5,431 bases of DNA from Anaerolineae bacterium. Lineage in GTDB: Bacteria; Chloroflexota; Anaerolineae; DRVO01. A model generated the notes under the pieces. It was not told where the DNA came from. It did not search any database and was given only the letters and a program-made list of their open reading frames with translations. This document shows positions 1 to 4,868 of this stretch, piece by piece. A program made the position numbers and the translations under genes. Location: NCBI GenBank assembly GCA_012719195.1, contig JAAYAV010000375.1, forward strand, positions 1 to 5,431. The letters are read 5' to 3'. Within the stretch, counting starts at the first letter, position 1. Each line of letters begins with the position of its first letter.

Positions 1-401
1 CCGCCCCGCACATCGGTGCCGCCCAGGCCTACCGTCAACTCGCGACGCAGCCAGTCGTCCATCTCGGCGTCATTCAGGCTCCTCACCGATGCTGGTACGC
101 GGTCATCTCGGTAGGTGCCGGCGGCCGCGACGATGGACATTCCGCTCGCCCGCGCCAAGGCGACAAGCGCCGGCACGTTCCGACCCACGCCCAGGGGCGT
201 GCACTCAAATAGCGCCGTGATCCCCGCAGACCGAGCCTCTTCCAGCCGCGGCGCCATGACGGCAACCACCTCCGCGACTGCCGCGTCTCCGAAGCCGGGC
301 GCGTCCGGCGCGCGGAGATCGGTGACCAGGTGCTCGTGGGGTAGGATCATCCCCAGGCTGTCAGTGTCCGCGGTGCCGGTGACGGTAACCAGATGGCTCA
401 T
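1..401 (-). CDS. Phosphotriesterase-family metal-dependent hydrolase, N-terminal 133 residues (3' end beyond window)
   Basis: The frame is open from an ATG at 401 to the left edge. It encodes the N-terminal part of an amidohydrolase-superfamily TIM barrel of the phosphotriesterase type. The HxH metal ligands at the end of the first strand are visible as LPHEHL (His22 and His24). Further family landmarks are ECTPLGVGRN (residues 66-75), the strand IVAAAGTYRD (90-99), and ELTVGLGGTDVRG (121-133), which matches the conserved 'EI..GI.GT..R.G' stretch. The carboxylated lysine and later His ligands lie outside the window. The start is supported by a GAGGGG SD about 5 bases upstream. It lies 30 bases after argC in the same direction, so co-transcription is likely. 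Members include true phosphotriesterases, lactonases and uncharacterised proteins, so the substrate cannot be assigned. Family assignment is confident; function is not. Confidence 0.85.
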   Translation of the reverse strand, partial: MSHLVTVTGTADTDSLGMILPHEHLVTDLRAPDAPGFGDAAVAEVVAVMAPRLEEARSAGITALFECTPLGVGRNVPALVALARASGMSIVAAAGTYRDDRVPASVRSLNDAEMDDWLRRELTVGLGGTDVRG

Positions 402-431
402 ACGCTCCCCTCTAGCGGCGACGAGCGCGCC

Positions 432-1445
432 CTAGACAATCAGCCCCAGGCGCTCGTCCAGCCCAAACATGATATTCATGTTCTGGACCGCCTGGCCCGA
501 CGCGCCCTTGACCAGGTTGTCTATGGCGGAGCAGACAATCAGCTGGCCCGGCCGCACTTCCGAGAGTGAGATCACGCACCGGTTGGTGTAGTTGACGTGC
601 GCCAGCGTGGCCAGCTTGCCCTCGGGCAGTACGTGCACGAACGGCTCCCCGGCGTAGGCCTGCTCGTAGAGCTCATGCACCCGCGCCAGACTCCACTCCG
701 GCTTCACCCAGACGTACATGGTGGAGAGTATGCCCCGGGTCACGGGGAGCAGATGGGGCGAGAAGGTCACCTCATACGGTCCGCCGCCCGCCGCGTTGAG
801 TTCCTGCTCCATCTCGCTGATGTGGCGGTGCCGGTAGCCGATATTGTAGGGCGAGAGGTTCTCGTTGGCCTCCACGAAGTGGGTCGTGAGGCTCAAGCCG
901 CGCCCGGCACCGGATACGCCTGTCTTGGAGTCCACAATGAGACGCCTGTCGGAGAGGGCGCCCGCCTCGGCCAGGGGCCGCAATCCTAGGATGACGCTGG
1001 TGGGGAAGCAGCCGGGATTGGCCAGAAGATCGGCCTTGGCAATCTGATCTCGATACACCTCAGGGAGGCCGAAGACAGCTTCACTGAGCATGCCGGGCTC
1101 GGTGTGATCGTGGTTGTACCAGCGCTGGTAGTCAGCCGCCTCGTGCAGCCGGAAGTCGGCGCTCAGGTCGATCACGCGAGTACCCGCGGCACGGACGCGC
1201 TTCACCATGTCCACTGAGACACCATGAGGCAGGCAGAGGAAGGCCACATCCACCGATCCCGGATCGGCGCTCTCGGCCGAGACCAAGGTCTGGTCGTAAG
1301 GGCAGGCGAAGACCTCGGAGTACCTCTGGCCGGTGTAGCTCTCCGAGGTGCAGAAGCCGAGCTCGACTTCCGGATGCAGCGTGAAGCTCTTGAGCAACTC
1401 GTTGCCGGTATAGCCGGTGGCGCCGATGATGCCGACCTTGATCAT
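432..1445 (-). CDS. argC: N-acetyl-gamma-glutamyl-phosphate reductase (ArgC)
   Basis: ArgC performs the NADPH-dependent reduction of N-acetyl-glutamyl-5-phosphate to the semialdehyde in cytoplasmic arginine biosynthesis. The product is 337 residues, a normal length for the long (type 1) form. An N-terminal Rossmann motif GIIGATGYTG (residues 5-14) binds NADP. The catalytic cysteine is Cys146 in ANPGCFPTS (142-150). SGAGRGLS (178-185), the His-rich GYRHRHISEMEQEL (203-216) carrying the catalytic His, and SPHLLPVTRGI (229-239) follow. The C-terminal IDNLVKGASGQAVQNMN (308-324) is nearly invariant in the family. The ATG at 1445 was chosen because the Rossmann strand begins immediately after it and GGGGG lies 8 bases upstream. 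An in-frame GTG two codons earlier (1451) is the alternative. The frame stays open further upstream to about 1832, but that stretch has no family similarity and crosses the infC start. No argJ, argB or argD is next to it in the window. Confidence 0.97.
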   Translation of the reverse strand: MIKVGIIGATGYTGNELLKSFTLHPEVELGFCTSESYTGQRYSEVFACPYDQTLVSAESADPGSVDVAFLCLPHGVSVDMVKRVRAAGTRVIDLSADFRLHEAADYQRWYNHDHTEPGMLSEAVFGLPEVYRDQIAKADLLANPGCFPTSVILGLRPLAEAGALSDRRLIVDSKTGVSGAGRGLSLTTHFVEANENLSPYNIGYRHRHISEMEQELNAAGGGPYEVTFSPHLLPVTRGILSTMYVWVKPEWSLARVHELYEQAYAGEPFVHVLPEGKLATLAHVNYTNRCVISLSEVRPGQLIVCSAIDNLVKGASGQAVQNMNIMFGLDERLGLIV

Positions 1446-1559
1446 CTCCACTACCCCCACGAAGCTGAAGCTGCGAACCGGGCAGCGCTGGCCGGCAGGC
1501 GAAAAGCCCCACCACCCTCTCGGCAACTGGCTCGGAGGGCGCCTCGAGGCTATCATTTC

Positions 1560-1588
1560 ATTGTATGCACTTGGCCTGGAATAGTCCA
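1560..1588 (-). promoter_or_regulatory. Predicted sigma70-like promoter for argC
   Basis: On the minus strand TGGACT (1588-1583, 4 of 6 to TTGACA) is followed after 17 bases by TACAAT (1565-1560, 5 of 6 to TATAAT). It sits in the only AT-rich patch of the divergent region. Transcription would begin near 1553 and give an argC leader of roughly 108 bases. The leader contains no T-run terminator or recognised riboswitch. Assignment is by eye, from sequence only. Confidence 0.55.
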
Positions 1589-1620
1589 GACGCGATCTTG
1601 CCGGGTCGGGAGGGGTCTCT

Positions 1621-1646
1621 CGCGCGCGGTTCCGCCCCCGCGCGCG
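1621..1646. repeat. Perfect 9-bp inverted repeat of alternating CG, 8-base loop
   Basis: CGCGCGCGG (1621-1629) is exactly complementary to CCGCGCGCG (1638-1646), with loop TTCCGCCC. It lies between the back-to-back argC and infC promoters, 16 bases before the infC -35 element. No T-run follows on either strand, so it does not look like an intrinsic terminator. It could be a protein site, a structural boundary, or a chance product of high GC content. Confidence 0.6.
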
Positions 1647-1662
1647 GCTTAGGCGCCGCCAG

Positions 1663-1692
1663 TTGTCTGTTCTCGCACCCCTATTGTATGAT
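1663..1692 (+). promoter_or_regulatory. Predicted sigma70-like promoter for infC-rpmI-rplT
   Basis: TTGTCT (1663-1668, 4 of 6) and TATGAT (1687-1692, 5 of 6) are separated by 18 bases. The predicted start is near 1699-1700, giving a leader of about 74 bases before the infC ATC codon. The in-frame TTG codons at 1663 and 1684 fall in or before this promoter and would not be in the transcript. That argues against a long IF3 starting there. Confidence 0.6.
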
Positions 1693-1700
1693 GGGTACCA

Positions 1701-1729
1701 GTGCCCAGCCGGTGGCACATCGGCCGGGC
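1701..1729 (+). promoter_or_regulatory. infC leader with two competing hairpins
   Basis: GCCCAGCCG (1703-1711) can pair with CGGCCGGGC (1721-1729), with one A-C mismatch and a 9-base loop. GTGCC (1701-1705) can instead pair exactly with GGCAC (1714-1718). The two share bases 1703-1705 and exclude each other. There is no T-run behind either, so this is not a classical terminator/antiterminator. Whether it is functional is unknown; GC-rich sequence often offers such pairings. Confidence 0.3.
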
Positions 1730-1762
1730 CCCGTAGCCTTTGCTTCATCGCAACCGACTGGA

Positions 1763-1776
1763 GAGGTGGACCAATC
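1763..1776 (+). promoter_or_regulatory. SD and non-canonical ATC start codon of infC
   Basis: GAGGTG (1763-1768) is a strong anti-SD match. Counting from the GAGG core (1763-1766), the ATC at 1774-1776 follows after 7 bases, which is ideal. The ATC precedes SSRDFRINEQIR, exactly where IF3 proteins begin. No ATG, GTG or TTG lies in frame between the predicted transcription start and this point. AUU (E. coli) and other AUN codons are known infC starts and make its translation sensitive to IF3 level. Confidence 0.8.
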
Positions 1777-2292
1777 AGCAGCAGAGACTTCCGTATCAAT
1801 GAGCAGATCCGCGTGGCAGAAGTCCGAGTCATCGATCACGACGGCAAACAGCTAGGCGTGATGCCTACGCGGCAGGCTCTGACGGTGGCGGCCGAACGAG
1901 GGATGGATCTTGTCGAGGTAGCTCCCAACTCCGACCCTCCGGTTACCAGAATCACCGACTACGGTAAGTTCGCCTACCAACGTGCGCGACGGGAGAGAGA
2001 GGCTCGCAAGGCCCAGAAGACCACCGAGGTCAAAGAGATTCGTCTCCGGCCGAAAACAGGCGAGCACGACATCGGCTACAAGATGCGGGACGCACGCCGC
2101 TTCTTGCAGCGGGGAGATAAGGTGCGCCTGCGTGTCATCTTCCGAGGCAGGGAGATGGCACACATGGAGCTTGGCCACCAGCTGCTGGCCAAGTTGGCGG
2201 CCGAACTGCAGGACGTGGGCACGGTCGAGCAGATGCCCTCCCTGGAGGGCCGCACCATGAACCTGGTGCTCGCTCCGCTGAAGGCCAAGTAG
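1774..2292 (+). CDS. infC: Translation initiation factor IF-3
   Basis: IF3 binds the 30S subunit, prevents premature 50S joining and checks the start codon and initiator tRNA. Read from the ATC codon the product is 172 residues, the normal family length. The N-terminal domain starts with FRINEQIRVAEVRVID (6-21). The interdomain signature region is RITDYGKFAYQRAR (59-72), with Thr61 where the signature usually has a hydrophobic residue. A basic linker follows (RAREREARKAQ-like, about 70-82). The C-terminal domain contains EVKEIRLRPKTGEHDIGYK (85-103), RFLQRGDKVRLRVIFRGRE (109-127) and the end MNLVLAPLK. It is first in infC-rpmI-rplT and is followed by a 103-base gap. Its rare start codon suggests the usual negative feedback, in which abundant IF3 represses AUC initiation. 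A longer form from TTG at 1663 is unlikely because that codon coincides with the promoter. Confidence 0.97.
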   Translation: MSSRDFRINEQIRVAEVRVIDHDGKQLGVMPTRQALTVAAERGMDLVEVAPNSDPPVTRITDYGKFAYQRARREREARKAQKTTEVKEIRLRPKTGEHDIGYKMRDARRFLQRGDKVRLRVIFRGREMAHMELGHQLLAKLAAELQDVGTVEQMPSLEGRTMNLVLAPLKAK

Positions 2293-2395
2293 GCCGCCCG
2301 ACACAATCCCACTCCCGATGCTGCTCCGGGCCATCAGCGCGGGGCAGGAAGTTGAGAGTGTGCCCGGTCCATGAGTTATGGGGAGGTAATCGGTA
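2293..2395 (+). other. infC-rpmI intergenic leader, possible L20-control region
   Basis: These 103 bases separate infC from rpmI, unusually long for this operon. Short complementary pieces occur: CCCG (2314-2317) with CGGG (2327-2330), and GATG (2317-2320) with CATC (2332-2335), among others. In E. coli and Bacillus, ribosomal protein L20 represses its operon by binding leader RNA that mimics 23S rRNA. This is a natural place for such a site, but I cannot identify the L20-binding fold by eye. The SD GGGGAGGT (2380-2387) ends the region. Confidence 0.25.
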
Positions 2396-2599
2396 ATGCC
2401 GAAGATTAAGACGCATAAGGCCACGGCCAAGCGGTTCCAGTACAGCGGCTCCGGCAAGCTGATGCGGACCAAGGGCCCCAAGGGGCACCTGCGCCGCAAT
2501 AAGTCCGCCCGTCATAAGAGAGGGCTGGCCGAGATGTACGTCGTGGACTCGCACGCCACCAGAGTACGCGTGCGCCGCCTGGCTCCGTACCTAGACTGA
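2396..2599 (+). CDS. rpmI: 50S ribosomal protein L35 (bL35)
   Basis: A small basic protein of the large subunit, 67 residues, the standard size. MPKIKTHKATAKRF at the start, SGSGKLMR (17-24), and the Lys/Arg-rich middle ending in HKRGLAEMYVVD are typical of bL35. VRRLAPYLD closes it, matching the usual 'RIKRLLPYL'. The ATG has a strong SD, GGGGAGGT, 8 bases upstream. The stop TGA (2597-2599) is followed directly by TAG, a tandem stop. rplT begins 23 bases later. Confidence 0.97.
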   Translation: MPKIKTHKATAKRFQYSGSGKLMRTKGPKGHLRRNKSARHKRGLAEMYVVDSHATRVRVRRLAPYLD

Positions 2600-2622
2600 T
2601 AGCCGACCGAGGGGGGTGCTAA

Positions 2623-2979
2623 GTGCCTAGGGTTAAGGGCGGACCGGTTACTCGTCGCCGCCACAACAAGATTCTGAAGCTGACCAAGGGCCAGTACGGC
2701 AGCCGGAGTACCCTCTGGCGCCGTAGCAATGAGGCGATGCTTAAGTCCCTCGCCTATGCCTACCGCGACCGCCGCAACCGCAAGCGCGACATGCGCCGGC
2801 TGTGGATCACCCGTATCAACGCCGCCGCCCGCCTGCACGGCCTGAACTACAACCAGTTCATGCACGGTTTGGCCGTCGCCGGCGTCGAGCTCGACCGGAA
2901 GTCACTGAGCGATCTGGCCGTGCGCGATCCCGAGGCCTTCGGCCGGCTCGCCGCCACCGCCACCGGCGCCCAGGCCTAG
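2623..2979 (+). CDS. rplT: 50S ribosomal protein L20 (bL20)
   Basis: L20 binds 23S rRNA early in 50S assembly and in several bacteria is also the translational repressor of its own operon. The product is 118 residues. PRVKGGPVTRRRHNKILKL (2-20), KGQYGSRSTLWRRSNEA (22-38), AYAYRDRRNRKRDMRRLWI (45-63) and TRINAAARLHGLNYNQFM (64-81) follow the family order. The C-terminal globular part (about 60-110) is intact, and a short Ala/Thr-rich tail ends the protein. The start is GTG at 2623, preceded by a GAGGGGGG purine run. No ATG fits, and the Pro-Arg-Val-Lys N-terminus follows the GTG directly. It is the last gene before a strong terminator. Confidence 0.97.
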   Translation: MPRVKGGPVTRRRHNKILKLTKGQYGSRSTLWRRSNEAMLKSLAYAYRDRRNRKRDMRRLWITRINAAARLHGLNYNQFMHGLAVAGVELDRKSLSDLAVRDPEAFGRLAATATGAQA

Positions 2980-2990
2980 CGCGCAGATAC

Positions 2991-3006
2991 CCGACAGAAA
3001 GGTCGG
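2991..3006 (+). repeat. Small hairpin after rplT
   Basis: CCGAC (2991-2995) pairs exactly with GTCGG (3002-3006) around an AGAAAG loop. It lies 11 bases past the rplT stop and 5 bases before the main terminator stem. There is no T-run, so it is not a terminator by itself. It may protect the 3' end or be incidental. Confidence 0.35.
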
Positions 3007-3011
3007 TTCCC

Positions 3012-3047
3012 AGCCCCTCGTCCACCGGACAAGGGGCTTGTTCTTTT
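3012..3047 (+). terminator. Rho-independent terminator of infC-rpmI-rplT
   Basis: The 12-base arm 3012-3023 (AGCCCCTCGTCC) pairs with 3027-3038 (GGACAAGGGGCT), with one C-A mismatch and a tight ACC loop. The T-rich tail TTGTTCTTTT (3038-3047) follows at once. The position, 32 bases after rplT, and the orientation fit the end of the ribosomal-protein operon and insulate it from the next promoter. Confidence 0.92.
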
Positions 3048-3066
3048 GCCCCGCCCTCGGGACCCG

Positions 3067-3095
3067 TTGGCCGGGCCCGGGGCGAATGCTATAAT
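3067..3095 (+). promoter_or_regulatory. Strong extended -10 promoter for the Rrf2 regulator and downstream genes
   Basis: TATAAT (3090-3095) is a perfect -10 box and is preceded by TGC (3087-3089), the extended -10 TGn. TTGGCC (3067-3072, 4 of 6) lies 17 bases upstream as the -35. Transcription would start near 3101-3103, inside or just before the purine run GGGGAGGTGG (3100-3109). The leader would therefore be only about 12 bases, with the SD almost at the 5' end. Confidence 0.8.
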
Positions 3096-3099
3096 CGCC
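3081..3099. promoter_or_regulatory. Inverted repeat over the -10 box, candidate autoregulatory operator
   Basis: GGCGA (3081-3085) and TCGCC (3095-3099) are exact inverted copies separated by 9 bases and flank the TATAAT box. A protein bound here would block RNA polymerase. Rrf2-family regulators often repress their own promoters, so the adjacent gene product is the obvious candidate. The half-sites are only 5 bases, and no second copy was looked for beyond the window. Confidence 0.4.
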
Positions 3100-3113
3100 G
3101 GGGAGGTGGCGGC

Positions 3114-3536
3114 ATGGTGATCAGCAAGAGTGCCTATTGGGCGCTGAAGGCCGTGGTACACCTGGCCCGCCGGCAGTCCCACCACGGGCCTCAGATCTCG
3201 GCCTCGGTGGCCGAAGCCATCGCCGCCCCCAAACCCGGCACCGCCAGCCTCCTCGGCCAACTGGCCGTAGCCGGAGTCCTGGTATCCTTCCGCGGCCTGG
3301 GCGGCGGATTCCTGCTCGCCCGCGACCCAGCCGGGATCACCACCCTGGAGGTCTGCCGGGCCGTCTGGGCCGAGGCGCCCTCCCCGGCTGCCGACCTCGA
3401 CGCGGATCAGCTTGCGTCTGCCGACAGCGTAGACCGTCTGATGCAGGCCCTCAGCGGCGACCTCCATAGTCGCCTGGCGAGCACGACCATCGCCGACCTA
3501 GTGCGCGATCAGCGAGTGTCGGGAGCGAGCCGGTGA
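3114..3536 (+). CDS. Rrf2-family transcriptional regulator lacking the Fe-S cysteine triad
   Basis: A 140-residue protein with the Rrf2 winged-helix layout. It begins SKSAYWALKAVVHLA (4-18), matching the family opening 'S....YAL.A...LA'. The helix-turn-helix region (about 27-56) resembles 'I...IA......LE.LL..L..AGLV' but is divergent. The wing is FRGLGGGFLLARDPAGIT (59-76), close to 'RG..GGY.LARDP..IT'. The C-terminal helix (about 105-121) and TIADLVRD (125-132) match the family's dimer helix and '(T)LADL' end. IscR and NsrR ligate Fe-S clusters through three cysteines in the region after the wing; here the only cysteine is Cys81, so a cluster of that kind is not expected. The ATG at 3114 has GGAGG 7 bases upstream and lies just after a strong promoter. 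It is followed after 52 bases by the LarA-like gene, suggesting local control. The ligand is unknown. Confidence 0.85.
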   Translation: MVISKSAYWALKAVVHLARRQSHHGPQISASVAEAIAAPKPGTASLLGQLAVAGVLVSFRGLGGGFLLARDPAGITTLEVCRAVWAEAPSPAADLDADQLASADSVDRLMQALSGDLHSRLASTTIADLVRDQRVSGASR

Positions 3537-3565
3537 CAGTCCCCGCCCCCCACCTCCCAGCGAGC

Positions 3566-3581
3566 GCCTTCCCCCGGAGGC
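3566..3581 (+). promoter_or_regulatory. Small hairpin that could mask the SD of the LarA-like gene
   Basis: GCCTT (3566-3570) can pair with GAGGC (3577-3581), including one T-G pair, around a CCCCCG loop. The right arm contains most of the SD CGGAGG (3575-3580). Only five pairs are involved, so this is tentative. It is the only structure noticed in the 52-base gap, which is otherwise C-rich. Confidence 0.25.
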
Positions 3582-3588
3582 ATCTGCT

Positions 3589-4842
3589 TTGACTCTGCCC
3601 ACCTTCCGTCGCCTCACCCAGCGTGTCTACGTCCAGCCTCTCTCCGACATTCCCGGCCATGTGATCGCCGAACTGGAGCGCGTTCTGCCGCCGCTCCCCG
3701 CCGGAGCGGAGGTGGCCGTCACTGCGGGCAGCCGCGGTGTGGCTAACCTCGGCCTCATCCTGCGAACGGTCTGTCAGGCCATACGCGCCCGGGGCGGCGA
3801 TCCGTTCATAGTGCCCGCCATGGGCTCCCACGGGGGCGCGACTGCCGCCGGCCAGACCGAGCTGCTTCGCTCCCTGGGCGTAACGCCCGAGAGCGTCGGA
3901 GCGCCGATTCGCGCGAGCATGGAGGTCGGCCACCTCGGCCATATCTCGGATGGCACCGAGGTAGTCCTGGATGGGCAGGCCCTTTCCGCCCAGGGAATCG
4001 TCGTCGTCGGCCGCGTGAAGCCCCACACCGACTTCGACGGGAGCTGGGAGAGTGGTCTGGCCAAGATGATGGCCGTCGGTTTGGGCAAGGAGGAAGGCGC
4101 CAAGCGCATGCACAGCCGCGGCGCTGCCGGCCTCGCCGTCCACGTCCCGCAGGCAGCGCGCGTCATCCTGGCGCGGGCGCCGATCGTGGCCGGCCTCGCT
4201 ATCCTAGAGGACGCCGCCGGGCAGACCGCGCGCGTGGTAGGAGTGAAGCCCGCGGAGCTCTTGGAGCGCGAGGCGACCCTGCTCCAGGAGGCCAAGAGCC
4301 ACGCGCCCCGCCTCCCCTTCGAGGAGGCCGATCTTCTCATCGTGGACTATCTGGGCAAGGACATCAGCGGGACCGGCCTGGACACGAAGGTGATCGGCCG
4401 GATGCGCATCGAGGGGCAGCCGGAGCCGGCGCGACCGCGCATCCGCTGCCTCGCCGCCCTGGACGTCACCGACGCCTCGCACGGCAACGCCAACGGCCTC
4501 GGCCTCGCCGATGTGATCACCCAGCGGCTGCTCGACAAGACCGACCTGGAAGCGCTCCGGGTGAATGCCGCCGCCTGCGGCTTCTGGGAGCGCGCCAAAG
4601 TTCCGGTCGCCTTCGCCAACGACCGCGAGGCGATCCTCGCTGCCCTGCGCTCCACCGGCGTGCCCGCAGACCAGGCGCGCGTCGCCCGTATCCGGGACAC
4701 CCTGCACCTGGGGCGGCTGCTGATCAGCGAGGCGCTGCTTCCATCTGTCAGCGGCGACACCGAACTGGACGAGGCTTGCGAGTTGGCCTTCGACGCCACC
4801 GGCAACCTCGCCGATCACGAGCGGTTTCCCGACTTCGACTAG
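3589..4842 (+). CDS. LarA/DUF2088-like protein (lactate racemase-related, probable hydroxy-acid racemase or epimerase)
   Basis: A 417-residue cytoplasmic protein related to nickel-dependent lactate racemase LarA. The N-terminal domain has VTAGSRGVANL (44-54), at the position of the 'D.TRP' loop of LarA, and AMGSHGGATAAGQ (77-89), whose His81 matches the catalytic GtH histidine. VVVGRVKPHTDFDGSWESG (138-156) contains His146, likely equivalent to LarA His174. Lys159 or a neighbour could match the cofactor-tethering Lys184, but the spacing here is 13 rather than 10 residues. The C-terminal half has YLGKDISGTGLDTKVIGR (254-271), LDVTDASHGNANGLGLAD (291-308) and IRDTLHLGRLLISEALLP (368-385), which I recognise as typical of the DUF2088 subgroup distinct from canonical LarA. 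It starts at TTG 3589 with CGGAGG 8 bases upstream; no nearby ATG is in frame. It lies 52 bases after the regulator and 26 bases before a dehydrogenase, suggesting an operon. Substrate and nickel-pincer dependence are inferences. Confidence 0.82.
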   Translation: MTLPTFRRLTQRVYVQPLSDIPGHVIAELERVLPPLPAGAEVAVTAGSRGVANLGLILRTVCQAIRARGGDPFIVPAMGSHGGATAAGQTELLRSLGVTPESVGAPIRASMEVGHLGHISDGTEVVLDGQALSAQGIVVVGRVKPHTDFDGSWESGLAKMMAVGLGKEEGAKRMHSRGAAGLAVHVPQAARVILARAPIVAGLAILEDAAGQTARVVGVKPAELLEREATLLQEAKSHAPRLPFEEADLLIVDYLGKDISGTGLDTKVIGRMRIEGQPEPARPRIRCLAALDVTDASHGNANGLGLADVITQRLLDKTDLEALRVNAAACGFWERAKVPVAFANDREAILAALRSTGVPADQARVARIRDTLHLGRLLISEALLPSVSGDTELDEACELAFDATGNLADHERFPDFD

Positions 4843-4868
4843 CTCATTCCTGCGCTTGGAGACACCCA

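Larger units (their letters stand above)
1446..1773. other. Divergent argC / infC intergenic region
   Basis: This 328-base stretch has no convincing gene. From left to right it holds the argC leader (1446 to about 1553), the argC promoter, a GC-only inverted repeat (1621-1646), the infC promoter (1663-1692) and the infC leader with its SD. Open frames crossing it on both strands lack SD sequences and family similarity. Confidence 0.7.

Noticed and set aside
1510..1540. T-box-like AGGGTGGT on the minus strand in the argC leader
   Set aside because: Only the first eight bases match. The ACCGCG part is absent, the leader is too short for a T-box, and no terminator follows.
1551..1572. Possible ArgR (ARG box) site at the argC promoter
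   Set aside because: The AT-rich patch holds a TGCAT half-site, but agreement with the ARG box palindrome is poor (about 6 of 14 positions).
1663..1773. Longer IF3 starting at TTG 1663
   Set aside because: The TTG coincides with the predicted -35 element, the 37 extra residues have no IF3 similarity, and the SD-ATC pair at 1763-1776 fits the family start.
1446..1832. Upstream extension of the argC reading frame
   Set aside because: The frame has no stop but crosses the argC promoter and the divergent infC start. It has no ArgC similarity, and the Rossmann motif starts right after the ATG at 1445.
2352..2381. Internal promoter before rpmI (TTGAGA at 2352-2357)
   Set aside because: The -35-like hexamer is good, but no acceptable -10 lies 16-18 bases downstream.
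2802..3113. N-terminal extension of the Rrf2 frame into rplT
   Set aside because: It overlaps rplT out of frame, passes through the terminator and promoter, and the Rrf2 domain begins at 3114 with its own SD.
3451..4340. Minus-strand open frames opposite the LarA-like gene
   Set aside because: No recognisable domains; low-complexity Arg/Gly/Ala content is typical of antisense reading of GC-rich genes.
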